A stretch of DNA of 64,000 nt from Diploscapter coronatus. Its lineage: Eukaryota > Nematoda > Chromadorea > Rhabditida > Rhabditidae. Position numbers and translations under genes: made by a program. The stretch spans positions 16,197,249-16,261,248 of the forward strand of contig OZ038423.1 of NCBI GenBank assembly GCA_964036155.1, in the 5' to 3' direction. Shown in pieces: positions 30,001 to 45,000 of the stretch. Position 1 is the stretch's first letter, and each line of letters starts with the position of its first letter. The notes under the pieces are model-generated. The model did not search any database, was not told where the DNA came from, and saw nothing but the letters and a program-made list of their open reading frames with translations.

Positions 30001-33000
30001 AGCCGCCACTCAAAACCCAACAACGGCTTCGACCTCGCAAACCCAAGGGTCCTCTTCGACCTTACCACAGACGTCCGTTACAGGAAGCAGTCAGAGTGAG
30101 ATCAAAACAAAAGAAAAAAACTGATTGGATATTTAGCCGCCACTCAAAATCCAACAACGGCTTCGACCTCGCAAACCCAAGGGTCCTCTTCGACCTCACA
30201 AACCCAAGGGTCCTCTTCGACCTTACCACAGACGTCCGTTACAGGAAGCAGTCAGAGTGAGATCAAAACAAAAGAAAAAAACTGATTGGATATTTAGCCG
30301 CCACTCAAAATCCAACAACGGCTTCGACCTCGCAAACCCAAGGGTCCTCTTCGACCTCACAAACCCAAGGGTCCTCTTCGACCTTACCACAGACGTCCGT
30401 TACAGGAAGCAGTCAGAGTGAGATCAAAACAAAAGAAAAAAACTGATTGGATATTTAGCCGCCACTCAAAATCCAACAACGGCTTCGACCTCGCAAACCC
30501 AAGGGTCCTCTTCGACCTCACAAACCCAAGGGTCCTCTTCGACCTCGCAAACCCAAGGGTCCTCTTCGACCTTACCACAGACGTCCGTTACAGGAAGCAG
30601 TCAGAGTGAGATCAAAACAAAAGAAAAAAAACTGATTGGATATTTAGCCGCCACTCAAAACCCAACAACGGCTTCGACCTCGCAAACCCAAGGGTCCTCT
30701 TCGACCTTACCACAGACGTCCGTTACAGGAAGCAGTCAGAGTGAGATCAAAACAAAAGAAAAAAACTGATTGGATATTTAGCCGCCACTCAAAACCCAAC
30801 AACGGCTTCGACCTCACAAACCCAAGGGTCCTCTTCGACCTTGCCACAGACATCAACTATCGGAAGCAGTCAGAGTGAGATCAAAACAAAAGAAAAAACT
30901 GATTAAATGAACATTTAGCCGCCACTCAAAATCCAACAACGGCTTCGACCTCGCAAACCCAAGGGTCCTCTTCGACCTCACAAACCCAAGGGTCCTCTTC
31001 GACCTTACCACAGACGTCCGTTACAGGAAGCAGTCAGAGTGAGATCAAAACAAAAGAAAAAAACTGATTGGATATTTAGCCGCCACTCAAAACCCAACAA
31101 CGGCTTCGACCTCGCAAACCCAAGGGTCCTCTTCGACCTTGCCACAGACATCAACTATCGGAAGCAGTCAGAGTGAGATCAAAACAAAAGAAAAAAACTG
31201 ATTGGATATTTAGCCGCCACTCAAAATCCAACAACGGCTTCGACCTCGCAAACCCAAGGGTCCTCTTCGACCTCACAAACCCAAGGGTCCTCTTCGACCT
31301 TACCACAGACGTCCGTTACAGGAAGCAGTCAGAGTGAGATCAAAACAAAAGAAAAAAACTGATTGGATATTTAGCCGCCACTCAAAACCCAACAACGGCT
31401 TCGACCTCGCAAACCCAAGGGTCCTCTTCGACCTTACCACAGACGTCCGTTACAGGAAGCAGTCAGAGTGAGATCAAAACAAAAGAAAAAAACTGATTGG
31501 ATATTTAGCCGCCACTCAAAATCCAACAACGGCTTCGACCTCGCAAACCCAAGGGTCCTCTTCGACCTCACAAACCCAAGGGTCCTCTTCGACCTTACCA
31601 CAGACGTCCGTTACAGGAAGCAGTCAGAGTGAGATCAAAACAAAAGAAAAAAACTGATTGGATATTTAGCCGCCACTCAAAATCCAACAACGGCTTCGAC
31701 CTCGCAAACCCAAGGGTCCTCTTCGACCTCACAAACCCAAGGGTCCTCTTCGACCTTACCACAGACGTCCGTTACAGGAAGCAGTCAGAGTGAGATCAAA
31801 ACAAAAGAAAAAAACTGATTGGATATTTAGCCGCCACTCAAAATCCAACAACGGCTTCGACCTCGCAAACCCAAGGGTCCTCTTCGACCTTGCCACAGAC
31901 ATCAACTATCGGAAGCAGTCAGAGTGAGATTGAAACAAAAGAAAAAACTGATTAAATGAACATTTAGCCGCCACTCAAAATCCAACAATGGCTTCGACCT
32001 CGCAAACCCAAGGGTCCTCTTCGACCTTGCCACAGACATCAACTATCGGAAGCAGTCAGAGTGAGATCAAAACAAAAGAAAAAAACTGATTGGATATTTA
32101 GCCGCCACTCAAAACCCAACAACGGCTTCGACCTCGCAAACCCAAGGGTCCTCTTCGACCTCACAAACCCAAGGGTCCTCTTCGACCTCACAAACCCAAG
32201 GGTCCTCTTCGACCTTGCCACAGACATCAACTATCGGAAGCAGTCAGAGTGAGATTGAAACAAAAGAAAAAAACTGATTGGATATTTAGCCGCCACTCAA
32301 AATCCAACAACGGCTTCGACCTCGCAAACCCAAGGGTCCTCTTCGACCTCACAAACCCAAGGGTCCTCTTCGACCTTACCACAGACGTCCGTTACAGGAA
32401 GCAGTCAGAGTGAGATCAAAACAAAAGAAAAAAACTGATTGGATATTTAGCCGCCACTCAAAATCCAACAACGGCTTCGACCTCGCAAACCCAAGGGTCC
32501 TCTTCGACCTCACAAACCCAAGGGTCCTCTTCGACCTCGCAAACCCAAGGGTCCTCTTCGACCTTACCACAGACGTCCGTTACAGGAAGCAGTCAGAGTG
32601 AGATCAAAACAAAAGAAAAAAAACTGATTGGATATTTAGCCGCCACTCAAAACCCAACAACGGCTTCGACCTCGCAAACCCAAGGGTCCTCTTCGACCTT
32701 ACCACAGACGTCCGTTACAGGAAGCAGTCAGAGTGAGATCAAAACAAAAGAAAAAAACTGATTGGATATTTAGCCGCCACTCAAAACCCAACAACGGCTT
32801 CGACCTCACAAACCCAAGGGTCCTCTTCGACCTTGCCACAGACATCAACTATCGGAAGCAGTCAGAGTGAGATCAAAACAAAAGAAAAAACTGATTAAAT
32901 GAACATTTAGCCGCCACTCAAAATCCAACAACGGCTTCGACCTCGCAAACCCAAGGGTCCTCTTCGACCTCACAAACCCAAGGGTCCTCTTCGACCTTAC

Positions 33001-36000
33001 CACAGACGTCCGTTACAGGAAGCAGTCAGAGTGAGATCAAAACAAAAGAAAAAAACTGATTGGATATTTAGCCGCCACTCAAAATCCAACAACGGCTTCG
33101 ACCTCGCAAACCCAAGGGTCCTCTTCGACCTCACAAACCCAAGGGTCCTCTTCGACCTTACCACAGACGTCCGTTACAGGAAGCAGTCAGAGTGAGATCA
33201 AAACAAAAGAAAAAAACTGATTGGATATTTAGCCGCCACTCAAAATCCAACAACGGCTTCGACCTCGCAAACCCAAGGGTCCTCTTCGACCTCACAAACC
33301 CAAGGGTCCTCTTCGACCTCGCAAACCCAAGGGTCCTCTTCGACCTTACCACAGACGTCCGTTACAGGAAGCAGTCAGAGTGAGATCAAAACAAAAGAAA
33401 AAAAACTGATTGGATATTTAGCCGCCACTCAAAACCCAACAACGGCTTCGACCTCGCAAACCCAAGGGTCCTCTTCGACCTTACCACAGACGTCCGTTAC
33501 AGGAAGCAGTCAGAGTGAGATCAAAACAAAAGAAAAAAACTGATTGGATATTTAGCCGCCACTCAAAATCCAACAACGGCTTCGACCTCGCAAACCCAAG
33601 GGTCCTCTTCGACCTCACAAACCCAAGGGTCCTCTTCGACCTCACAAACCCAAGGGTCCTCTTCGACCTTACCACAGACGTCCGTTACAGGAAGCAGTCA
33701 GAGTGAGATCAAAACAAAAGAAAAAAACTGATTGGATATTTAGCCGCCACTCAAAACCCAACAACGGCTTCGACCTCACAAACCCAAGGGTCCTCTTCGA
33801 CCTTGCCACAGACATCAACTATCGGAAGCAGTCAGAGTGAGATCAAAACAAAAGAAAAAACTGATTAAATGAACATTTAGCCGCCACTCAAAATCCAACA
33901 ACGGCTTCGACCTCGCAAACCCAAGGGTCCTCTTCGACCTCACAAACCCAAGGGTCCTCTTCGACCTTACCACAGACGTCCGTTACAGGAAGCAGTCAGA
34001 GTGAGATCAAAACAAAAGAAAAAAACTGATTGGATATTTAGCCGCCACTCAAAATCCAACAACGGCTTCGACCTCGCAAACCCAAGGGTCCTCTTCGACC
34101 TCACAAACCCAAGGGTCCTCTTCGACCTTACCACAGACGTCCGTTACAGGAAGCAGTCAGAGTGAGATCAAAACAAAAGAAAAAAACTGATTGGATATTT
34201 AGCCGCCACTCAAAATCCAACAACGGCTTCGACCTCGCAAACCCAAGGGTCCTCTTCGACCTCACAAACCCAAGGGTCCTCTTCGACCTCGCAAACCCAA
34301 GGGTCCTCTTCGACCTTACCACAGACGTCCGTTACAGGAAGCAGTCAGAGTGAGATCAAAACAAAAGAAAAAAAACTGATTGGATATTTAGCCGCCACTC
34401 AAAACCCAACAACGGCTTCGACCTCGCAAACCCAAGGGTCCTCTTCGACCTTACCACAGACGTCCGTTACAGGAAGCAGTCAGAGTGAGATCAAAACAAA
34501 AGAAAAAAACTGATTGGATATTTAGCCGCCACTCAAAATCCAACAACGGCTTCGACCTCGCAAACCCAAGGGTCCTCTTCGACCTCACAAACCCAAGGGT
34601 CCTCTTCGACCTCACAAACCCAAGGGTCCTCTTCGACCTTACCACAGACGTCCGTTACAGGAAGCAGTCAGAGTGAGATCAAAACAAAAGAAAAAAACTG
34701 ATTGGATATTTAGCCGCCACTCAAAATCCAACAACGGCTTCGACCTCGCAAACCCAAGGGTCCTCTTCGACCTCACAAACCCAAGGGTCCTCTTCGACCT
34801 CGCAAACCCAAGGGTCCTCTTCGACCTTACCACAGACGTCCGTTACAGGAAGCAGTCAGAGTGAGATCAAAACAAAAGAAAAAAACTGATTGGATATTTA
34901 GCCGCCACTCAAAACCCAACAACGGCTTCGACCTCACAAACCCAAGGGTCCTCTTCGACCTTGCCACAGACATCAACTATCGGAAGCAGTCAGAGTGAGA
35001 TCAAAACAAAAGAAAAAAACTGATTGGATATTTAGCCGCCACTCAAAATCCAACAACGGCTTCGACCTCGCAAACCCAAGGGTCCTCTTCGACCTCACAA
35101 ACCCAAGGGTCCTCTTCGACCTTACCACAGACGTCCGTTACAGGAAGCAGTCAGAGTGAGATCAAAACAAAAGAAAAAAACTGATTGGATATTTAGCCGC
35201 CACTCAAAATCCAACAACGGCTTCGACCTCGCAAACCCAAGGGTCCTCTTCGACCTCACAAACCCAAGGGTCCTCTTCGACCTCGCAAACCCAAGGGTCC
35301 TCTTCGACCTTACCACAGACGTCCGTTACAGGAAGCAGTCAGAGTGAGATCAAAACAAAAGAAAAAAAACTGATTGGATATTTAGCCGCCACTCAAAACC
35401 CAACAACGGCTTCGACCTCGCAAACCCAAGGGTCCTCTTCGACCTTGCCACAGACATCAACTATCGGAAGCAGTCAGAGTGAGATCAAAACAAAAGAAAA
35501 AAACTGATTGGATATTTAGCCGCCACTCAAAATCCAACAACGGCTTCGACCTCGCAAACCCAAGGGTCCTCTTCGACCTCACAAACCCAAGGGTCCTCTT
35601 CGACCTCACAAACCCAAGGGTCCTCTTCGACCTTACCACAGACGTCCGTTACAGGAAGCAGTCAGAGTGAGATCAAAACAAAAGAAAAAAAACTGATTGG
35701 ATATTTAGCCGCCACTCAAAACCCAACAACGGCTTCGACCTCGCAAACCCAAGGGTCCTCTTCGACCTTACCACAGACGTCCGTTACAGGAAGCAGTCAG
35801 AGTGAGATCAAAACAAAAGAAAAAAACTGATTGGATATTTAGCCGCCACTCAAAATCCAACAACGGCTTCGACCTCGCAAACCCAAGGGTCCTCTTCGAC
35901 CTCACAAACCCAAGGGTCCTCTTCGACCTTACCACAGACGTCCGTTACAGGAAGCAGTCAGAGTGAGATCAAAACAAAAGAAAAAAACTGATTGGATATT

Positions 36001-39000
36001 TAGCCGCCACTCAAAATCCAACAACGGCTTCGACCTCGCAAACCCAAGGGTCCTCTTCGACCTCACAAACCCAAGGGTCCTCTTCGACCTCGCAAACCCA
36101 AGGGTCCTCTTCGACCTTACCACAGACGTCCGTTACAGGAAGCAGTCAGAGTGAGATCAAAACAAAAGAAAAAACTGATTAAATGAACATTTAGCCGCCA
36201 CTCAAAATCCAACAACGGCTTCGACCTCGCAAACCCAAGGGTCCTCTTCGACCTCACAAACCCAAGGGTCCTCTTCGACCTTACCACAGACGTCCGTTAC
36301 AGGAAGCAGTCAGAGTGAGATCAAAACAAAAGAAAAAAACTGATTGGATATTTAGCCGCCACTCAAAACCCAACAACGGCTTCGACCTCGCAAACCCAAG
36401 GGTCCTCTTCGACCTTGCCACAGACATCAACTATCGGAAGCAGTCAGAGTGAGATCAAAACAAAAGAAAAAAACTGATTGGATATTTAGCCGCCACTCAA
36501 AACCCAACAACGGCTTCGACCTCGCAAACCCAAGGGTCCTCTTCGACCTCACAAACCCAAGGGTCCTCTTCGACCTCACAAACCCAAGGGTCCTCTTCGA
36601 CCTTACCACAGACGTCCGTTACAGGAAGCAGTCAGAGTGAGATCAAAACAAAAGAAAAAAACTGATTGGATATTTAGCCGCCACTCAAAATCCAACAACG
36701 GCTTCGACCTCGCAAACCCAAGGGTCCTCTTCGACCTTGCCACAGACATCAACTATCGGAAGCAGTCAGAGTGAGATCAAAACAAAAGAAAAAAACTGAT
36801 TGGATATTTAGCCGCCACTCAAAATCCAACAACGGCTTCGACCTCGCAAACCCAAGGGTCCTCTTCGACCTTGCCACAGACATCAACTATCGGAAGCAGT
36901 CAGAGTGAGATTGAAACAAAAGAAAAAACTGATTAAATGAACATTTAGCCGCCACTCAAAATCCAACAACGGCTTCGACCTCGCAAACCCAAGGGTCCTC
37001 TTCGACCTCGCAAACCCAAGGGTCCTCTTCGACCTTGCCACAGACATCAACTATCGGAAGCAGTCAGAGTGAGATCAAAACAAAAGAAAAAAACTGATTG
37101 GATATTTAGCCGCCACTCAAAACCCAACAACGGCTTCGACCTCGCAAACCCAAGGGTCCTCTTCGACCTTACCACAGACGTCCGTTACAGGAAGCAGTCA
37201 GAGTGAGATCAAAACAAAAGAAAAAAACTGATTGGATATTTAGCCGCCACTCAAAACCCAACAACGGCTTCGACCTCGCAAACCCAAGGGTCCTCTTCGA
37301 CCTTGCCACAGACATCAACTATCGGAAGCAGTCAGAGTGAGATTGAAACAAAAGAAAAAACTGATTAAATGAACATTTAGCCGCCACTCAAAATCCAACA
37401 ACGGCTTCGACCTCGCAAACCCAAGGGTCCTCTTCGACCTTGCCACAGACATCAACTATCGGAAGCAGTCAGAGTGAGATCAAAACAAAAGAAAAAAACT
37501 GATTGGATATTTAGCCGCCACTCAAAACCCAACAACGGCTTCGACCTCGCAAACCCAAGGGTCCTCTTCGACCTCACAAACCCAAGGGTCCTCTTCGACC
37601 TCACAAACCCAAGGGTCCTCTTCGACCTTGCCACAGACATCAACTATCGGAAGCAGTCAGAGTGAGATTGAAACAAAAGAAAAAACTGATTAAATGAACA
37701 TTTAGCCGCCACTCAAAATCCAACAACGGCTTCGACCTCGCAAACCCAAGGGTCCTCTTCGACCTTACCACAGACGTCCGTTACAGGAAGCAGTCAGAGT
37801 GAGATCAAAACAAAAGAAAAAAACTGATTGGATATTTAGCCGCCACTCAAAACCCAACAACGGCTTCGACCTCGCAAACCCAAGGGTCCTCTTCGACCTT
37901 GCCACAGACATCAACTATCGGAAGCAGTCAGAGTGAGATTGAAACAAAAGAAAAAACTGATTAAATGAACATTTAGCCGCCACTCAAAATCCAACAACGG
38001 CTTCGACCTCGCAAACCCAAGGGTCCTCTTCGACCTTGCCACAGACATCAACTATCGGAAGCAGTCAGAGTGAGATCAAAACAAAAGAAAAAACTGATTA
38101 AATGAACATTTAGCCGCCACTCAAAATCCAACAACGGCTTCGACCTCGCAAACCCAAGGGTCCTCTTCGACCTCACAAACCCAAGGGTCCTCTTCGACCT
38201 CACAAACCCAAGGGTCCTCTTCGACCTTGCCACAGACATCAACTATCGGAAGCAGTCAGAGTGAGATTGAAACAAAAGAAAAAACTGATTAAATGAACAT
38301 TTAGCCGCCACTCAAAATCCAACAACGGCTTCGACCTCGCAAACCCAAGGGTCCTCTTCGACCTTGCCACAGACATCAACTATCGGAAGCAGTCAGAGTG
38401 AGATCAAAACAAAAGAAAAAAACTGATTGGATATTTAGCCGCCACTCAAAATCCAACAACGGCTTCGACCTCGCAAACCCAAGGGTCCTCTTCGACCTCA
38501 CAAACCCAAGGGTCCTCTTCGACCTTACCACAGACGTCCGTTACAGGAAGCAGTCAGAGTGAGATCAAAACAAAAGAAAAAAACTGATTGGATATTTAGC
38601 CGCCACTCAAAACCCAACAACGGCTTCGACCTCGCAAACCCAAGGGTCCTCTTCGACCTTGCCACAGACATCAACTATCGGAAGCAGTCAGAGTGAGATT
38701 GAAACAAAAGAAAAAACTGATTAAATGAACATTTAGCCGCCACTCAAAATCCAACAACGGCTTCGACCTCGCAAACCCAAGGGTCCTCTTCGACCTTGCC
38801 ACAGACATCAACTATCGGAAGCAGTCAGAGTGAGATCAAAACAAAAGAAAAAAACTGATTGGATATTTAGCCGCCACTCAAAACCCAACAACGGCTTCGA
38901 CCTCGCAAACCCAAGGGTCCTCTTCGACCTTGCCACAGACATCAACTATCGGAAGCAGTCAGAGTGAGATCAAAACAAAAGAAAAAACTGATTAAATGAA

Positions 39001-42000
39001 CATTTAGCCGCCACTCAAAATCCAACAACGGCTTCGACCTCGCAAACCCAAGGGTCCTCTTCGACCTTGCCACAGACATCAACTATCGGAAGCAGTCAGA
39101 GTGAGATCAAAACAAAAGAAAAAACTGATTAAATGAACATTTAGCCGCCACTCAAAATCCAACAACGGCTTCGACCTCGCAAACCCAAGGGTCCTCTTCG
39201 ACCTTGCCACAGACATCAACTATCGGAAGCAGTCAGAGTGAGATCAAAACAAAAGAAAAAAACTGATTGGATATTTAGCCGCCACTCAAAATCCAACAAC
39301 GGCTTCGACCTCGCAAACCCAAGGGTCCTCTTCGACCTCACAAACCCAAGGGTCCTCTTCGACCTTACCACAGACGTCCGTTACAGGAAGCAGTCAGAGT
39401 GAGATCAAAACAAAAGAAAAAAACTGATTGGATATTTAGCCGCCACTCAAAACCCAACAACGGCTTCGACCTCGCAAACCCAAGGGTCCTCTTCGACCTT
39501 GCCACAGACATCAACTATCGGAAGCAGTCAGAGTGAGATCAAAACAAAAGAAAAAACTGATTAAATGAACATTTAGCCGCCACTCAAAATCCAACAACGG
39601 CTTCGACCTCGCAAACCCAAGGGTCCTCTTCGACCTTGCCACAGACATCAACTATCGGAAGCAGTCAGAGTGAGATCAAAACAAAAGAAAAAACTGATTA
39701 AATGAACATTTAGCCGCCACTCAAAATCCAACAACGGCTTCGACCTCGCAAACCCAAGGGTCCTCTTCGACCTTGCCACAGACATCAACTATCGGAAGCA
39801 GTCAGAGTGAGATTGAAACAAAAGAAAAAACTGATTAAATGAACATTTAGCCGCCACTCAAAATCCAACAACGGCTTCGACCTCGCAAACCCAAGGGTCC
39901 TCTTCGACCTTGCCACAGACATCAACTATCGGAAGCAGTCAGAGTGAGATTGAAACAAAAGAAAAAACTGATTAAATGAACATTTAGCCGCCACTCAAAA
40001 TCCAACAACGGCTTCGACCTCGCAAACCCAAGGGTCCTCTTCGACCTCACAAACCCAAGGGTCCTCTTCGACCTTACCACAGACGTCCGTTACAGGAAGC
40101 AGTCAGAGTGAGATCAAAACAAAAGAAAAAAACTGATTGGATATTTAGCCGCCACTCAAAACCCAACAACGGCTTCGACCTCGCAAACCCAAGGGTCCTC
40201 TTCGACCTTGCCACAGACATCAACTATCGGAAGCAGTCAGAGTGAGATTGAAACAAAAGAAAAAACTGATTAAATGAACATTTAGCCGCCACTCAAAATC
40301 CAACAACGGCTTCGACCTCGCAAACCCAAGGGTCCTCTTCGACCTTGCCACAGACATCAACTATCGGAAGCAGTCAGAGTGAGATCAAAACAAAAGAAAA
40401 AAACTGATTGGATATTTAGCCGCCACTCAAAACCCAACAACGGCTTCGACCTCGCAAACCCAAGGGTCCTCTTCGACCTTGCCACAGACATCAACTATCG
40501 GAAGCAGTCAGAGTGAGATTGAAACAAAAGAAAAAACTGATTAAATGAACATTTAGCCGCCACTCAAAATCCAACAACGGCTTCGACCTCGCAAACCCAA
40601 GGGTCCTCTTCGACCTCACAAACCCAAGGGTCCTCTTCGACCTTGCCACAGACATCAACTATCGGAAGCAGTCAGAGTGAGATTGAAACAAAAGAAAAAA
40701 CTGATTAAATGAACATTTAGCCGCCACTCAAAATCCAACAACGGCTTCGACCTCGCAAACCCAAGGGTCCTCTTCGACCTTGCCACAGACATCAACTATC
40801 GGAAGCAGTCAGAGTGAGATCAAAACAAAAGAAAAAACTGATTAAATGAACATTTAGCCGCCACTCAAAATCCAACAACGGCTTCGACCTCGCAAACCCA
40901 AGGGTCCTCTTCGACCTCACAAACCCAAGGGTCCTCTTCGACCTCACAAACCCAAGGGTCCTCTTCGACCTTGCCACAGACATCAACTATCGGAAGCAGT
41001 CAGAGTGAGATTGAAACAAAAGAAAAAACTGATTAAATGAACATTTAGCCGCCACTCAAAATCCAACAACGGCTTCGACCTCGCAAACCCAAGGGTCCTC
41101 TTCGACCTTGCCACAGACATCAACTATCGGAAGCAGTCAGAGTGAGATCAAAACAAAAGAAAAAAACTGATTGGATATTTAGCCGCCACTCAAAATCCAA
41201 CAACGGCTTCGACCTCGCAAACCCAAGGGTCCTCTTCGACCTCACAAACCCAAGGGTCCTCTTCGACCTTACCACAGACGTCCGTTACAGGAAGCAGTCA
41301 GAGTGAGATCAAAACAAAAGAAAAAAACTGATTGGATATTTAGCCGCCACTCAAAACCCAACAACGGCTTCGACCTCGCAAACCCAAGGGTCCTCTTCGA
41401 CCTTGCCACAGACATCAACTATCGGAAGCAGTCAGAGTGAGATTGAAACAAAAGAAAAAACTGATTAAATGAACATTTAGCCGCCACTCAAAATCCAACA
41501 ACGGCTTCGACCTCGCAAACCCAAGGGTCCTCTTCGACCTTGCCACAGACATCAACTATCGGAAGCAGTCAGAGTGAGATCAAAACAAAAGAAAAAAACT
41601 GATTGGATATTTAGCCGCCACTCAAAACCCAACAACGGCTTCGACCTCGCAAACCCAAGGGTCCTCTTCGACCTTGCCACAGACATCAACTATCGGAAGC
41701 AGTCAGAGTGAGATTGAAACAAAAGAAAAAACTGATTAAATGAACATTTAGCCGCCACTCAAAATCCAACAACGGCTTCGACCTCGCAAACCCAAGGGTC
41801 CTCTTCGACCTCACAAACCCAAGGGTCCTCTTCGACCTTGCCACAGACATCAACTATCGGAAGCAGTCAGAGTGAGATTGAAACAAAAGAAAAAACTGAT
41901 TAAATGAACATTTAGCCGCCACTCAAAATCCAACAACGGCTTCGACCTCGCAAACCCAAGGGTCCTCTTCGACCTTGCCACAGACATCAACTATCGGAAG

Positions 42001-45000
42001 CAGTCAGAGTGAGATCAAAACAAAAGAAAAAACTGATTAAATGAACATTTAGCCGCCACTCAAAATCCAACAACGGCTTCGACCTCGCAAACCCAAGGGT
42101 CCTCTTCGACCTCACAAACCCAAGGGTCCTCTTCGACCTCACAAACCCAAGGGTCCTCTTCGACCTTGCCACAGACATCAACTATCGGAAGCAGTCAGAG
42201 TGAGATTGAAACAAAAGAAAAAACTGATTAAATGAACATTTAGCCGCCACTCAAAATCCAACAACGGCTTCGACCTCGCAAACCCAAGGGTCCTCTTCGA
42301 CCTTGCCACAGACATCAACTATCGGAAGCAGTCAGAGTGAGATCAAAACAAAAGAAAAAAACTGATTGGATATTTAGCCGCCACTCAAAACCCAACAACG
42401 GCTTCGACCTCGCAAACCCAAGGGTCCTCTTCGACCTTGCCACAGACATCAACTATCGGAAGCAGTCAGAGTGAGATCAAAACAAAAGAAAAAACTGATT
42501 AAATGAACATTTAGCCGCCACTCAAAATCCAACAACGGCTTCGACCTCGCAAACCCAAGGGTCCTCTTCGACCTTGCCACAGACATCAACTATCGGAAGC
42601 AGTCAGAGTGAGATCAAAACAAAAGAAAAAACTGATTAAATGAACATTTAGCCGCCACTCAAAATCCAACAACGGCTTCGACCTCGCAAACCCAAGGGTC
42701 CTCTTCGACCTTGCCACAGACATCAACTATCGGAAGCAGTCAGAGTGAGATCAAAACAAAAGAAAAAAACTGATTGGATATTTAGCCGCCACTCAAAATC
42801 CAACAACGGCTTCGACCTCGCAAACCCAAGGGTCCTCTTCGACCTCACAAACCCAAGGGTCCTCTTCGACCTTACCACAGACGTCCGTTACAGGAAGCAG
42901 TCAGAGTGAGATCAAAACAAAAGAAAAAAACTGATTGGATATTTAGCCGCCACTCAAAACCCAACAACGGCTTCGACCTCGCAAACCCAAGGGTCCTCTT
43001 CGACCTTGCCACAGACATCAACTATCGGAAGCAGTCAGAGTGAGATTGAAACAAAAGAAAAAACTGATTAAATGAACATTTAGCCGCCACTCAAAATCCA
43101 ACAACGGCTTCGACCTCGCAAACCCAAGGGTCCTCTTCGACCTTGCCACAGACATCAACTATCGGAAGCAGTCAGAGTGAGATTGAAACAAAAGAAAAAA
43201 CTGATTAAATGAACATTTAGCCGCCACTCAAAATCCAACAACGGCTTCGACCTCGCAAACCCAAGGGTCCTCTTCGACCTCACAAACCCAAGGGTCCTCT
43301 TCGACCTTACCACAGACGTCCGTTACAGGAAGCAGTCAGAGTGAGATCAAAACAAAAGAAAAAAACTGATTGGATATTTAGCCGCCACTCAAAACCCAAC
43401 AACGGCTTCGACCTCGCAAACCCAAGGGTCCTCTTCGACCTTGCCACAGACATCAACTATCGGAAGCAGTCAGAGTGAGATTGAAACAAAAGAAAAAACT
43501 GATTAAATGAACATTTAGCCGCCACTCAAAATCCAACAACGGCTTCGACCTCGCAAACCCAAGGGTCCTCTTCGACCTTGCCACAGACATCAACTATCGG
43601 AAGCAGTCAGAGTGAGATCAAAACAAAAGAAAAAAACTGATTGGATATTTAGCCGCCACTCAAAACCCAACAACGGCTTCGACCTCGCAAACCCAAGGGT
43701 CCTCTTCGACCTTGCCACAGACATCAACTATCGGAAGCAGTCAGAGTGAGATTGAAACAAAAGAAAAAACTGATTAAATGAACATTTAGCCGCCACTCAA
43801 AATCCAACAACGGCTTCGACCTCGCAAACCCAAGGGTCCTCTTCGACCTCACAAACCCAAGGGTCCTCTTCGACCTTGCCACAGACATCAACTATCGGAA
43901 GCAGTCAGAGTGAGATTGAAACAAAAGAAAAAACTGATTAAATGAACATTTAGCCGCCACTCAAAATCCAACAACGGCTTCGACCTCGCAAACCCAAGGG
44001 TCCTCTTCGACCTTGCCACAGACATCAACTATCGGAAGCAGTCAGAGTGAGATCAAAACAAAAGAAAAAAACTGATTGGATATTTAGCCGCCACTCAAAA
44101 CCCAACAACGGCTTCGACCTCGCAAACCCAAGGGTCCTCTTCGACCTTGCCACAGACATCAACTATCGGAAGCAGTCAGAGTGAGATTGAAACAAAAGAA
44201 AAAACTGATTAAATGAACATTTAGCCGCCACTCAAAATCCAACAACGGCTTCGACCTCGCAAACCCAAGGGTCCTCTTCGACCTTGCCACAGACATCAAC
44301 TATCGGAAGCAGTCAGAGTGAGATCAAAACAAAAGAAAAAAACTGATTGGATATTTAGCCGCCACTCAAAACCCAACAACGGCTTCGACCTCGCAAACCC
44401 AAGGGTCCTCTTCGACCTTGCCACAGACATCAACTATCGGAAGCAGTCAGAGTGAGATTGAAACAAAAGAAAAAACTGATTAAATGAACATTTAGCCGCC
44501 ACTCAAAATCCAACAACGGCTTCGACCTCGCAAACCCAAGGGTCCTCTTCGACCTTGCCACAGACATCAACTATCGGAAGCAGTCAGAGTGAGATTGAAA
44601 CAAAAGAAAAAACTGATTAAATGAACATTTAGCCGCCACTCAAAATCCAACAACGGCTTCGACCTCGCAAACCCAAGGGTCCTCTTCGACCTCACAAACC
44701 CAAGGGTCCTCTTCGACCTTACCACAGACGTCCGTTACAGGAAGCAGTCAGAGTGAGATCAAAACAAAAGAAAAAAACTGATTGGATATTTAGCCGCCAC
44801 TCAAAACCCAACAACGGCTTCGACCTCGCAAACCCAAGGGTCCTCTTCGACCTTGCCACAGACATCAACTATCGGAAGCAGTCAGAGTGAGATTGAAACA
44901 AAAGAAAAAACTGATTAAATGAACATTTAGCCGCCACTCAAAATCCAACAACGGCTTCGACCTCGCAAACCCAAGGGTCCTCTTCGACCTTGCCACAGAC

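Larger units (their letters stand above)
20897..42200 (+). repeat. Array sub-zone containing the 147-nt exons with three 27-nt subrepeats
   Basis: Exons with three copies of the 9-residue subrepeat (STSQTQGSS) occur here and not elsewhere as far as I can see. The first is 20,897-21,043. At least 24 are present, beginning near 20,897, 21,676, 22,598, 22,947, 24,030, 27,577, 28,222, 28,545, 30,459, 32,102, 32,451, 33,233, 33,556, 34,203, 34,526, 34,714, 35,197, 35,520, 36,004, 36,490, 37,515, 38,112, 40,856 and 42,051. The middle copy usually uses TCA, while the first uses TCG. Every such exon stays a multiple of three. Confidence 0.75.

Noticed and set aside
20834..42181. Short minus-strand ORFs of the type MVRSKRTLGF and plus-strand ORFs of the type MRSKQKKKTDW within the array
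   Set aside because: They are by-products of a repeat whose exon length is a multiple of three. They cross the predicted splice sites, vary with intron type, and recurrent variants are not synonymous in their frames.
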